Source: Albugo candida (lineage: Eukaryota; Oomycota; Peronosporomycetes; Albuginales). From it: 64,000 nucleotides of DNA. Of this stretch, positions 44,902 through 55,983 are shown piece by piece (position 1 is the stretch's first letter; every line of letters begins with the position of its first letter). The position numbers were made by a program, and so were the translations under genes. Location of the stretch: assembly GCA_040437565.1 (NCBI GenBank), contig JBDOQK010000047.1:215154-279153 (forward strand), in the 5' to 3' direction. The notes below the pieces were generated by a model. It saw only the letters and a program-made list of their open reading frames with translations. It was not told the origin of the DNA and searched no databases.

Positions 44902-46680
44902 ATGACATCTTTAGAGGTAGAAAATAGTCGTCTTCATGAACGACTGCAGCTCTTAGAGGCAAAATACATCGAGTTGGAAGAGCGAACGAGCAAGAAAATA
45001 GAAGAATTGATCGATGAAATTGAGACTCTTGCAGAAGCTAATCGTTTGCTACTTGAGGAAAGGCAAACACCAATAGAAACATCTTCTACCGTAGCTTTAC
45101 AGCAGATTCCTGACGAATTACTACTTGCTGGAAACGGACTACAAACAACGCTTCTTTGCTGCATTTCGGACGCTACTGACTTTGGGAATCTGCTCTGTGT
45201 ATCGAGTATGAAGAATCACCCGCAAATTGCTCTCACCGGAGGAGCTGATAAGAATATATATGCTCATAATTGGGACACGAAGGAATCCAAACTTTGTAAA
45301 TTTGAAGGATCGGCTCCAACTTTATGCGTTTCATTCAATCCGAACCCAGAATTTGCGTCATACTTTGTAGCCGCTTTTATGGATTCAAAACACGGGCTCT
45401 TTCATCTGAAGACTTCATTGGATGTACATTCAAAAGACTGGGAGATTCAGTGTGTGACGATGTTTCATGACCATTCACGCCAAGGAGCCTTACGTATTGC
45501 CTGGAGTGCGTCAGGGGAGTACTTTGCAACGGGTTCAAGTGACAAATCTTTGCATATCTATCGTTGTGAGAATTTGAATCCCTGCTCGAAGAAGTCACAC
45601 AAAGAGACCGAAGAAACTCAATCCTGTGAAAAAGTCAAATCGTTTTATTTCAACGGAACTGTACAAGCACTTCTGTTTCTTCCGACTATGATTGAAAATG
45701 GTGTTATGAGAGAAAAGGAGCTATTGCTTGCGGCAGTACGAGATGACTGCTATCTACATTACATCGACATGGAAACAATGGAGAAGGAAAGGTGAGTATT
45801 TGATGCCAACATTCGCTTTGGTTACTCAATTCACATTCGTAGAATCAACATGAACCAAGATGGTATCGAACACTCATCCTATACGATCATGGATCTCCAA
45901 CTATCACCAAGTAAAAAGTACTGCCTTGCAGCCACCGATAAAGATCGACTTTTCATCTTTCAGGTGCGATGCTTCCAGACCCCATGTGAAGTTGATTCAC
46001 AACTACTTTGTTTTCCTACCAGCCAAAATCAAATTTTTTGCTGAGAAGCTATTATGGTCACAAAGCAGGTGCATACAGTCAACCTCGTGCCGCATGGCAT
46101 CCATCGGAGAAGTACATTATGGCTAATTCTGAAGAGTCTGGATCCTTATTTGTATGGTGTGTAGCTTCCGAAAGTGTGGTTGATGTTATAGAAGCGCATG
46201 ATAAGATTATTCGCGATTTAACCATTCAAAACGGTGCTCGAGGTGNNNNNNNNNNNNNNNNNNNNNNNNNNNNNNNNNNNNNNNNNNNNNNNNNNNNNNN
46301 NNNNNNNNNNNNNNNNNNNNNNNNNNNNNNNNNNNNNNNNNNNNNTTCCAGACCCCATGTGAAGTTGATTCACAACTACTTTGTTTTCCTACCAGCCAAA
46401 ATCAAATTTTTTGCTGAGAAGCTATTATGGTCACAAAGCAGGTGCATACAGTCAACCTCGTGCCGCATGGCATCCATCGGAGAAGTACATTATGGCTAAT
46501 TCTGAAGAGTCTGGATCCTTATTTGTATGGTGTGTAGCTTCCGAAAGTGTGGTTGATGTTATAGAAGCGCATGATAAGATTATTCGCGATTTAACCATTC
46601 AAAACGGTGCTCGAGGTGCATTTTTATACACCGTCTCCTATGACACAAGCATGAAGGTTTGGAGCTGCAACACCTTATAA
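44902..46680 (+). CDS. WD40-repeat protein with N-terminal coiled coil
   Basis: Exons 44902-45791, 45843-45963 and 46023-46680 (introns 51 and 59 nt); after collapse 431 aa. Residues 1-55 form a coiled coil (LEVENSRLHERLQLLEAKYI). WD-like blades follow: NHPQIALTGGADKNIYAHNW, RIAWSASGEYFATGSSDKSL, MDLQLSPSKKYCLAATDKDR, SYYGHKAGAYSQPRAAWHPS with YIMANSEESGSLFVW, and FLYTVSYDTSMKVWSC at the C-terminus. The YGHK-GAYSQPR-AWHPS block is distinctive but I cannot tie it to a named family. It probably forms one seven-bladed propeller used as a protein-binding platform. The stop is followed only 52 bases later by the start of the next gene. Confidence 0.82.
45973..46618. repeat. false duplication in the WD40 gene around gap 46246-46345 (273 nt)
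   Basis: 45973-46245 equals 46346-46618. Collapse restores the last exon. Confidence 0.95.
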
Positions 46681-46732
46681 TATAATTATAATCATTTTAC
46701 TCGAGTAATTTGTATACTGGGTGCATGAAACG

Positions 46733-47668
46733 ATGCTTAGGTCGCTTTCATGTCGTTGCAAGCGTCGCACTTTAAGCGATACATATGAGCTCATGGACAA
46801 AATTGGTGAGGGTAAAACCGGCTCTGTGTATGCTGCTAGTAAACGTGATGGGAATGAAGGTAAATTTGCCGCGAAACTGATCTCTTTTGAGTATCTTTCG
46901 AGCCAGAATCGTCGACAAGCGCTCGAAAGCGAAATAAAAATTCTATCCAAGTTGGGTCACCGCTCAATCATTCGTTTTGTCGATGTGTTTGAGGAGAAAG
47001 ACGCGTTTGTGATTGTCACCGAAAGAGCTGAAGACGAGTTGATGACCGTTTTGTGTCGATATTATGCATTTCAGATATGTGAACGCGACGTTGCGTTTCT
47101 GATACATGAATTACTTGATGCAGTGTCGTATCTCCATCATTTGGGAGTGACGCATCGTGACATAAAATTAGAGAATATCATGTGTAAATCGCGTGATCTT
47201 CACGATGGAATTGTGCTGATCGATTTTGGGTTGGCTCATCGCTACAGCAAAGGTAATGGTAGACCACAAGGAATGAATGGGACGTGTCATTACATGGCAC
47301 CGGAAATGTTTGGAAAAGACAGTGTTTATGATCATCGAATTGATATTTGGGCAATTGGTGTGGTAGCATTTATCTTATTGTGTGGCTGTTACCCTTTCGA
47401 TGCAAAGTTTATGTCTCAAGTAGAAGATCAAATAGTTTCTGGAAGCTTCACTTTTCCAAAAGATGTTGTCTCTGTTATGTCAGATGCCGCCAAAGATTTC
47501 ATATCTCAAGTCCTCATTCCTGACCCGAATTCAAGAGCTTCAGCAGCGAAGCATTTGAAGCATCCTTGGGTTTCAAGTTGGCGAAAACAGTCCACCAATG
47601 TCTATTGTGCCGAACGATTAAAGCAGTTTGGAGAGCAGAAAATGAACCTACGTATTGATGGGTCGTGA
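46733..47668 (+). CDS. serine/threonine protein kinase, CAMK-like
   Basis: Single exon, 311 aa from ATG 46733; the frame is open slightly upstream but from a GTG. All kinase marks are present: glycine loop IGEGKTGSVYAA, FAAKLISFEY (VAIK-type Lys), ESEIKILSKLGHRSIIRF (alphaC Glu), VTHRDIKLENIMC (HRD, Asn), LIDFGLAHRY (DFG), GTCHYMAPEMF (APE) and DIWAIGVVAFILLCGCYPF. HRDIKLEN and the HPWVSSWRKQ end fit the CAMK group. There is no calmodulin-binding or EF-hand region and little beyond the catalytic domain. A Cys/Arg-rich N-terminus (SLSCRCKRR) could be a lipidation or targeting site, which is inference. Confidence 0.92.
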   Translation: MLRSLSCRCKRRTLSDTYELMDKIGEGKTGSVYAASKRDGNEGKFAAKLISFEYLSSQNRRQALESEIKILSKLGHRSIIRFVDVFEEKDAFVIVTERAEDELMTVLCRYYAFQICERDVAFLIHELLDAVSYLHHLGVTHRDIKLENIMCKSRDLHDGIVLIDFGLAHRYSKGNGRPQGMNGTCHYMAPEMFGKDSVYDHRIDIWAIGVVAFILLCGCYPFDAKFMSQVEDQIVSGSFTFPKDVVSVMSDAAKDFISQVLIPDPNSRASAAKHLKHPWVSSWRKQSTNVYCAERLKQFGEQKMNLRIDGS

Positions 47669-48042
47669 TATTGTAATTGGACTGTAATGCGGGACACTTG
47701 ATGGTCGAGAAAGCCATGTCAAGCCTTAGACGTGCCGCAGTGATATGTTACATAACTCTGATTTGGAAGACTTGGCGATGACTAATTGACAAGAAGCACA
47801 CTTCGTTAGCGACGAATGCTTTTGTGGTCTTGATTTTCATTTGAATCTCATTTCGACATCCAGTAGCTATAGAAAGTTCCTGCACTCAATCAGTATAAAA
47901 ACGTCACTTTTATTCATCCAATAATGGCGCTTTGTCCATTCAAAACGCTTCAGATCATCGACGAATCGAAGCCGGTCATATTGCGTACTTAGTTGAGACT
48001 TTTCGGTGAGCTGTTGAGGCGAAACAAAAATAAGACGAGCTC
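47669..48042. other. intergenic, possible TATA-like element
   Basis: 374 bases upstream of the complex I gene. A TATAAAA at 47894-47900 lies about 140 bases before the proposed start codon; a TATA role is only a guess. Nothing else recognised. Confidence 0.25.
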
Positions 48043-49608
48043 ATGATCAGCTCCAGGTCGCATACATTGAAGCTTGTTTCTTCTGGTTGAGCACAACATT
48101 TGTCTTGCGGTCGACTATATTCTCATGTATTTTACGTGCTAGGTGTAGGAAGGAGCATTTGCTCGACCGCAATCATTCAAAATGGCTCTGTTGTAAAAGA
48201 GGAACCCGCCATGACTCGGGTTTACGGCGGCCTCAAAGATGACGATCGTATTTTTACCAATTTGTACGGCGAAAAGACGTGGAGAATCGATGGCGCTCTC
48301 AAGCGAGGCGATTGGTATCGAACTAAAGATCTACTTTGTATGGGTCCGGAATGGATTATCCAAGAAGTGAAAGATTCCGGTTTGCGTGGTCGTGGGGGTG
48401 CGGGCTTTCCTTCTGGGTTAAAATGGTCGTTTATGCCCAAGCAGACGGATGGACGTCCTTCATTTCTGGTTGTAAATGCAGACGAGTCCGAACCTGGAAC
48501 ATGTAAGGACCGGGAAATCATGCGCAAAGATCCACATAAGCTCGTTGAAGGATGTCTTGTGGCCGGTTTCGCGATGCGTGCACGTGCAGCGTATATATAC
48601 ATACGGGGAGAGTTTTTTAATGAAGCTGTGATTTTAGAGGAAGCTATCCATGAAGCATATCAGAAAGGGTTTCTCGGTGTCGACGCCTGCGGAAGTGGCT
48701 ACGACTTTGACGTATACCTCCACCGAGGTGCGGGTGCTTATATTTGCGGGGAAGAAACCAGTTTGCTCGAGAGTTTGGAAGGTAAACAGGGAAAACCTCG
48801 TCTTAAACCTCCGTTTCCAGCAAACACAGGGCTATACGGTTGTCCAACAACAGTGACAAATGTGGAAACAGTAGCTGTGTCTCCAACAATTCTTCGTCGA
48901 GGTGGATCGTGGTTTGCTTCGCTTGGTCGAAAAAATAATTCCGGAACGAAATTGTTCTGTATATCAGGTCACGTTAATAATCCTTGTACGGTGGAGGAGG
49001 AAATGAGCATTCCTCTAAAAGACCTAATCGAAAAACACTGCGGTGGCGTCCGTGGTGGATGGGAAAATCTCCAGGCATGTATCCCTGGTGGTTCTTCAGT
49101 ACCTGTTCTCGATGAGGAATTATGTCAAGATATCATGATGGATTTTGACGATCTTAAGAATCGCGGGGGATCTGGGCTGGGTACGGCAGCAGTTACCATT
49201 TTTGACAAAAGCGTTGACATGGTCGCAGCAATTCGTCGCTTAGCTCATTTCTACACACACGAAAGCTGTGGTCAATGCACACCTTGTCGCGAAGGTACCG
49301 GGTGGATGGAAGCGATTTTGTTGAAAATGGAGAAAGGTGAAGCAGATCTGGAAGAGATTCCAATGCTTGAAGAAATCTCTCGTCAGATTGAAGGACACAC
49401 TATATGCGCATTGGGTGACGCTGCTGCGTGGCCTGTGCAGGGACTTATCCGAAAGTTCAAACACAAAATTATTGAGCGCATTGAGAATCCTTCTTCCTTC
49501 GATCCAGCAGCCCATTTCCAAAGGTCCTGGCCAGGCGCACCATTCCGCAATCAAAATTGGGTGCAGCAATATGGAAGCGGATCTACTTATAAAGCCAATG
49601 CGAATTGA
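48043..49608 (+). CDS. NDUFV1: NADH:ubiquinone oxidoreductase 51 kDa flavoprotein (NDUFV1)
   Basis: Binds NADH and FMN and cluster N3 in mitochondrial complex I. Proposed exons 48043-48085 and 48143-49608 (57 nt intron, donor GTTGAG, acceptor GCTAG) give 502 aa with a presequence [20 protein letters not shown], basic and serine-rich as expected for matrix import. Without this exon the first ATG is 48211, inside the mature region. Marks: [16 protein letters not shown] (FMN/NADH site), [35 protein letters not shown], and the N3 ligands [13 protein letters not shown] plus Cys in [13 protein letters not shown]. The mature protein matches the usual length. The N-terminal exon is inference from phase and composition; the rest is certain. 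Confidence 0.95.
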
Positions 49609-49781
49609 TCGTATCGTATCGTATCTCATTAGCGGACACGTAAGTTCTCTCGCAAAGGGACGCACATGCACATAATAATTCATAGCGAATACGTTTCCTT
49701 TTTATTGCAACGCATTTTGAACTCATACGCAAATGGCTCGAAGGTGCGGCAATTGACCTGATTGGTTGAAAATAGTCAAGA

Positions 49782-50308
49782 ATGGCCATCGCAATGAGCA
49801 CTGCGAGCAGATTATTTGTATGCACCCGAACGCATTCGCTCGATTTATCCGCGCGCTTTTTCTCATCAAGTGGGCAAATACGTCGTCGGAAACCGGTACG
49901 CCTAGGTCGTGACGAAGCTCGGCGCAAGATAGAACCGAAGGAGCTAACGCAGCAATCAGAGGCCGTAACGAATTATCAGGAGCAGCTACCGGCGGAAGCA
50001 CCGTTTTTATCAAACAATAATGCTCCGCAGAACCTTAAAACCGTCCTGAAAGAGGTTTGGCTTATTTTCGTGTTTACTCAACATTTTGAGTTCTAATTTC
50101 CCGCATCGTAGAGCTTTTTTTGGGGTATAGGAATAACTCTGGCGTTCACACTCGTTGGTGCCATATTTGGTGCTATGGAACAGGTGATCAATCTATCACA
50201 AATCGGTGTGTAGTGCTGATGTGAACGATTATTAATTTGTAGACCGACAAACCCGGTTGTTTTGCCGCAACCAAGGTGATAGAAGAACTTGATAAAGAGA
50301 CTGAATAA
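49782..50308 (+). CDS. small mitochondrial single-pass membrane protein, family unknown
   Basis: Exons 49782-50054, 50112-50183 and 50243-50308, all in phase, 136 aa, introns 57 and 59 nt. The N-terminus (MAIAMSTASRLFVCTRTHSL to ARFFSSSGQIRRRKP) is a typical mitochondrial presequence with an RxxFSSS cleavage-like site. Exon 2 encodes a membrane segment FFWGIGITLAFTLVGAIFGA. The last exon gives TDKPGCFAATKVIEELDKET. Size and layout resemble accessory subunits of respiratory complexes or small inner-membrane assembly factors, but I do not recognise a family. It starts 173 bases after the complex I gene on the same strand. Its stop is one base from the stop of a possible minus-strand gene. Confidence 0.7.
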
Positions 50309-50309
50309 A

Positions 50310-50480
50310 TCATAGGGGTTTTATGTTCAATCTTTTCGTCATAGTGTTGTTGCCTTTGCTTTGAATGTATTCATTCACTTGTTCTGGGAAGAGCATTTGC
50401 AGTCTCAAGTGATTGAACTGACACAAACACTCAGACAGATCCCGTTCAATAGAAGGTAGCGTGGTCAACGATTCTTATGT
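50310..50480 (-). CDS. possible last exon of an unassigned minus-strand gene
   Basis: An open frame reading ESLTTLPSIERDLSECLCQF, NHLRLQMLFPEQVNEYIQSK and GNNTMTKRLNIKPL, ending with TGA at 50312-50310. Composition is protein-like. Upstream on the minus strand a second block (GTHLSIIAERIASGGVVIE, followed by TCIIT and a GTGAAG donor) lies in 51160-51250, but no full model could be built. Part of it is falsely duplicated across the gap at 50769. Family unknown. Confidence 0.35.
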
Positions 50481-51251
50481 GAAGATGCATATGCTACGAC
50501 AAGAAAGATAACGGATTTTCTGATCAGAAAATGTTTGGCTAGTAATAAGCGACTCGAATTGCTTAAACTCGTGTTAGTAGCAGACGATGCAAGAGAAACG
50601 AATCAAGCAACATTCACCCAGACTTTCACTCTGGTCAATGTTTCAAATTTGAATCAGGCCCAAACCAGGGCGTCGACCTATCCTTTTCTTCACGTGATGA
50701 TACACGTTTCAATTACAACGCCACCAGAAGCTATTCTTTCGGCGATTATTGATAGATGAGTACCTGGTNNNNNNNNNNNNNNNNNNNNNNNNNNNNNNNN
50801 NNNNNNNNNNNNNNNNNNNNNNNNNNNNNNNNNNNNNNNNNNNNNNNNNNNNNNNNNNNNNNNNNNNNGGGAAGAGCATTTGCAGTCTCAAGTGATTGAA
50901 CTGACACAAACACTCAGACAGATCCCGTTCAATAGAAGGTAGCGTGGTCAACGATTCTTATGTGAAGATGCATATGCTACGACAAGAAAGATAACGGATT
51001 TTCTGATCAGAAAATGTTTGGCTAGTAATAAGCGACTCGAATTGCTTAAACTCGTGTTAGTAGCAGACGATGCAAGAGAAACGAATCAAGCAACATTCAC
51101 CCAGACTTTCACTCTGGTCAATGTTTCAAATTTGAATCAGGCCCAAACCAGGGCGTCGACCTATCCTTTTCTTCACGTGATGATACACGTTTCAATTACA
51201 ACGCCACCAGAAGCTATTCTTTCGGCGATTATTGATAGATGAGTACCTGGT
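50386..51251. repeat. false duplication around gap 50769-50868 (383 nt)
   Basis: 50386-50768 equals 50869-51251; unmerged contig overlap. Confidence 0.95.
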
Positions 51252-51429
51252 CACTGCTTCCTAAAGCTACTCGCGATGGCTGAATGTCAGCTACCAGCTT
51301 CTTGACGTCTTAATAATGCGACACGATATAGAAGTGCATAAGCTCATATGCTCAATGCTACTTCCATGCCCGATTTAGAGGACAATAGAACGTTGACAGT
51401 GCAATATTAGCCGCAAATAAAACTCTAGG

Positions 51430-52240
51430 GGTACAGAAGGCTACAACAAGAAATTGGTCGGATTGCGAGCCTCAATGCTCTGCGTGAGACTATGATTGAA
51501 AAGCGGAACGCTGCTGAATGACAAGAGTAAACTGAGCTCATGGCTTGGGAAAAGTCTGTCACATATATGCGTAGATTTACATGCAGTAAAGCAGAATATT
51601 GCGCACTTAGAAAACAGGATGAAGAGAATGCAACAGGAAATGATGGAAACTACAGCAGAGATGAAAAACAACGCTGGAGAGAGCATACAGGACGTCCAAA
51701 ATGCTGCAAAATAGGAACTTCGACTTACTGTGGAAAAGGATTTGATCGAATAAGAGCACTGAATGTCACTTTGTGGGATTCTAACTACTTGAACTACATT
51801 ACAACTTGAGGAATGGAAGGCGAAATATATGAATCGAGAGAGCCGTTCAAAAGACCTTTAGAGAATACCCTTTTTGGAGATATCAGAACTTTACAAAAAC
51901 TTGCTGATTTGAGAGATGCTGGATGAAATGGCGCACTTCTAACGCGAAATGTAAAGAAACCCACAACAAAACGTATGTCAGAAATTTAAATTTGCACTGT
52001 TGATAGTGCTCAAATCACACCTAAGGGTGCATCCTCATGTATATAAAGTCGTGAAGCAACTATTTACATAGCGCTTTCCAATTGGCTTCACAAAGTATCA
52101 AAAGCCAGGACTAGCAAATCGAATCCACTCAACGCGCTCTGTAAAAGTCGGCATGAAATGTATGAATCAAAGATGAATTCTCTTGTATCCGAACTCCCAA
52201 AGGTGCTTTCAGACGAAGAGACACAGGGATGACTAAAGAT
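51430..52240 (+). pseudogene. decayed copy of the FAM184-HMCES junction
   Basis: 51430-52010 aligns with the 3' part of the FAM184 gene: here LENRMKRMQQEMMETTAEMK and NNAGESIQDVQNAAK, there LEDRMKQMQEEMTATTAEMK and KNAEERIQDVKNAAK. Later pieces match the parent around NRESRPEDLERI, KNLLIRKTLDEMAYF and the VLKPHV tail. 52080-52200 then aligns with HMCES exon 8 (here TKYQKPGLANRIHSTRS, there TKHQEPGLADRIHLTRS) and continues into the following intron (GTAAAAGTCGGCATGA against GTAAACGCCGACATGA). Order and orientation match the parent locus at 24.6-29.4 kb, with most of HMCES deleted between. Many stops and frame changes. Retention of intron sequence shows DNA-level duplication, not retroposition. 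Confidence 0.85.
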
Positions 52241-52749
52241 AAATCAGTGGGCCGACTTGCAGTAAGTTACCCGGCTACTGCGGCGACCTCAACTCAACGA
52301 TTGGTCTTATCATCTGGATTGAACTGAGCACAAGCCCAAGATCGAACGCTGTGAGAGTTCAAAAGCAAGAAAGGATATATTGTGCACAGCTATACCATGA
52401 TCTTAACTCTTAAAAATCAAACGGAATATCCCGAAGCAGAGAAATATCCGATATTGACATATTGGTCGTCGCGGCAGAGTTCTAACTTAGCTTACAGAAC
52501 TGATTTTAGGATATTTGTGGCAGCATTGATATATATTTGAAAACGCATACTGCCGATTTGGAAGATCAACAGTCCCGTCTCGCTTTCGGATGCTGCTAGT
52601 TCGATGTCAGATTTGGTATACATGCTGTGTTGAGCATTCTTATCAGATCAACATTTCTTTTTCGAATGCGAACACACTGCATTATAATGGCCGGAGTACT
52701 CCCGACTTGATATCAATTTTTTCCTCCCGATCACGGTGAAGGTTATATC
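52241..52749. other. intergenic, nothing recognised
   Basis: About 500 bases after the decayed copy. It may be further degraded duplicate sequence, but I could not match it to the parent locus. Confidence 0.3.
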
Positions 52750-53091
52750 ATGCAAGATTGTAGTGACGATACGGACATGATCGAAGGATTATCGACAGAT
52801 TGTGTCCGACTTATGGCTTGCATTGCAGGCAATGACTCTGCTGCTCGACAGTGCCAGCACTTCCCGTGCTACAAAATTACGTTTTGCGCACACGTTCCAT
52901 ATTCCCGAAAGAAGTATTTCGATAAAGACGAACGCATCAAGCTGGCAAAGCTTCTGCTCGTACGCCATTGCGATACGATAAGTGAAAGTGCGACTTCGAC
53001 TCTACTCCCGGTTGATTGTATATATTTAAACAAGGGTGGCGGACATCTAATTAGGGGGAACTTCACCACTTGTAAGACATCTCACATCTAA
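52750..53091 (+). CDS. hypothetical 113-aa protein
   Basis: ATG-initiated frame: MQDCSDDTDMIEGLSTDCVR, then LMACIAGNDSAARQCQHFPC, then RKKYFDKDERIKLAKLLLVR and LLPVDCIYLNKGGGHLI. Seven cysteines, no signal peptide, no recognised domain. The opposite strand also has a 66-codon frame here, so coding is not proven. 161 bases upstream of the kelch gene. Confidence 0.25.
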   Translation: MQDCSDDTDMIEGLSTDCVRLMACIAGNDSAARQCQHFPCYKITFCAHVPYSRKKYFDKDERIKLAKLLLVRHCDTISESATSTLLPVDCIYLNKGGGHLIRGNFTTCKTSHI

Positions 53092-53252
53092 TATCAGCTG
53101 GTCGTAGCCTCGGAATTGTGGTGGGATAAGCTAGCCGCAATACATGTCCTCAATCGCATGGCAAATCGGCATTCAGACATCAAAGTCATTCGGTCTAATC
53201 TAGTAATAAAGACACCTTCAATTGAGCATAAAACGTTATCTGTTATAACCTG

Positions 53253-55983
53253 ATGAGTGTGTCGACTCAACTGCAATCGCGATCGACGCACGAGAGGAGC
53301 TCAGCACAATGGCAGCGGTTGCTCCCGAAAAGTGATAAAGGATGCACACCGTCTGGAAGATCGGGGCACGCGATGACATCTATACCCGACTTACATGGAT
53401 TCTTACTATTTGGAGGCTCTGATCGTCATGCATTCTACGATGATATTTTCTTGCTATTCCATGCTAGTGAAAGTGGCGACAGTGAAAATGAGTCATTAAC
53501 ACCACATTTTGAATGGAAAAAGTTGAGCATTTCACACGAATCCATGACCACTTACCTTGATCAGGAGGGAGCTTTTGAGTATGAGCAACCACTCCTACCA
53601 GGATGCGCACGTTTCCATCATAAAATGCACTACATCTCCACATGTAAAACGGCCGAAGAAAAAAATGGATACCGTGTTCTTGTCATCGGTAATCCATTGA
53701 TGGCAGCTGCTGATGACAATACTGAGGAGGTGACATTTGAGAATGAAAGTCTTCGAGTTGAACAGCTTTATATCCAGAATATGGGATGTCATGCCCAGTG
53801 GACTCCTCTTAAGGTATCATGATTTGGGATGACGTATTTACAAATCAGCTGAAATGGGTTGTATTTTGGCAGATCAAGCGATCCTGGAAGCCAGTCGCTC
53901 GATATGCTCTTTGCAGTGTGGTACACAAGAAATCTATTTTCTTGCGTTGAGCTTCTGATATACGAGCAGTAATTGTTTGGATTTTGTAGCTCGTCGGTGC
54001 TCATTTATACTGCTTTGGTGGCAAAAATGCAACAGCATCGTATTTCTTTAACGACCTTTTTTACTACGATGTCGATAACAACGAGTGGAAACGTCCAAAA
54101 ATCAAAGGGCAAGAACCATCTCCCCGTGCTTTTGCAGAAATGATTCTTTATAGCCCTTCGAATGAAACNNNNNNNNNNNNNNNNNNNNNNNNNNNNNNNN
54201 NNNNNNNNNNNNNNNNNNNNNNNNNNNNNNNNNNNNNNNNNNNNNNNNNNNNNNNNNNNNNNNNNNNNGTTGAGCTTCTGATATACGAGCAGTAATTGTT
54301 TGGATTTTGTAGCTCGTCGGTGCTCATTTATACTGCTTTGGTGGCAAAAATGCAACAGCATCGTATTTCTTTAACGACCTTTTTTACTACGATGTCGATA
54401 ACAACGAGTGGAAACGTCCAAAAATCAAAGGGCAAGAACCATCTCCCCGTGCTTTTGCAGAAATGATTCTTTATAGCCCTTCGAATGAAACTTCCGAAAG
54501 TGGCGCAAAAATTTTGCTGTATGGCGGTTCTGATAGTATTAATCGCTTTGGTGATATGTACCTGTACGATTTGAAATCTTGTAACTGGGAATTGATCACG
54601 ACAACAGGCCAAATACCATCGCCACGCACAAATCATACCCTCACGTTTGTCGAGCCGTCATACCTTGTGTTACTCGGTAGTGAGAAGCAACCAATGCACA
54701 GGGAAGGAAACGATTTATTTATGTACGACATTCACACGAAACAATGGCAAAATTTATTCTCAAAATCGGATAATCACATACAAAAGCAACGAACAGCCCA
54801 CACCACGGTTTTATGGTCAACGGAGTTGAGTACAGAGTCGGATTGGAAATCTCTTTCACGATATCGTTTAATTGTATTTGGAGGATACGCCGGAGCCAAT
54901 ATGTGGCTTGACGATTTGCTATTGCTGACGGTGACTCTACGAGATCCGAGTATGGCTTTTTCATCGCAGTCGAGTGACTCCACCGTACCTCTTTTGGATA
55001 TCACAAATTCGATATTGATGAAAGAACGGAGCAATAATTCTCAGGGGACAGAAAGGGACGGATCAAGTCAGCAGACCAAACTTGAGCAAAAACCTCTTAC
55101 AAAGATTCCCAAATTGGTCAAGAAGCGAAAGCGGCGCGATGATCTACCCATGTCACAAATGACTGACTTGGGACAAGAACAGAAAAGACCATTTGAGATT
55201 AGTGAATCTGAATTATGCTCAAATGAATTGATGGCATCCGGCAGTTCGGACAAAGATTGTCATGTTCATTGCTTGGAACGATCTAACCTATTGTTAATCA
55301 ACCAAGTCTTACTCGAAAAAGTTCGATACTTAGAGAAGCACATCCAAGGAAACAAGTCAGGTATCGAGAAACCCACAGACCAAATTCCAAATCAAACACA
55401 TGTGCTGAACAATGGATTTCTTGAAAATATGGTTTCTCAAATCATATCGAAACTCTCTGTCGTCACAGAAATGTCTGCTAGTAAAATTTTCGATACCTCG
55501 TATCTGATTGAAAACAAGCTTTCGCTGATTCAAGATGTCTTGGAAGACATCCGCCATACCTTTGATGAGACAACCGAATTGGAAGAGGACTCACCAGATA
55601 AAGCAAGCAGGTACGCATGACGCAACAATCTAATATGAGCTTTGATCCATGAGGCCATACGCTCAAGTGGATGAAAGTGCAGTATCTTATTACTATCATG
55701 TTTTTAGGCTAGCAAAAAATCCCGTTATCAAGATGAGAAAAGAAGAGCTTGATGCACTGGAAGCAAGACTGACCAAGGCCGAAACCGAGAATGCGGAGTT
55801 ACGAAGCAAGGTATTTTTACATTTCCTACATTACAATGATGTGTACAGATAATTTCGACGATTTGATAGCTACATGAGGCTGAAGAAATTTTGCAAATAG
55901 TAGCGACGGCATCTGAACAAATACATCGGAATGCTGCCGTTCTAGTGAAAGAATTGGGACAAAGAAAGAAGGAAGGGTACTGA
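53253..55983 (+). CDS. kelch-repeat protein with C-terminal coiled coil
   Basis: Four exons: 53253-53813, then exon 2 (right copy 54313-55610), 55708-55810 and 55870-55983, all in phase after collapse; 691 aa. Kelch blades: GRSGHAMTSIPDLHGFLLFG, GAHLYCFGGKNATASYFFND with FYYDVDNNEWKRP, PSPRAFAEMI with KILLYGGSDSINRFGDMYLY, PSPRTNHTLTF, and YRLIVFGGYAGANMWLDDLL. A polar, basic linker (KLVKKRKRRDD, a likely nuclear localisation signal) follows, then coiled coil LLLINQVLLEKVRYLEKHI and, in the last exons, MRKEELDALEARLTKAETEN. A naive call ends at 55620 by reading into intron 3. The kelch propeller plus coiled coil suggests an adaptor; no BTB or F-box is seen. Confidence 0.88.
53946..54491. repeat. 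false duplication in the kelch gene around gap 54169-54268 (223 nt)
   Basis: 53946-54168 equals 54269-54491. The overlap covers the end of intron 1 and the start of exon 2. Confidence 0.95.
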
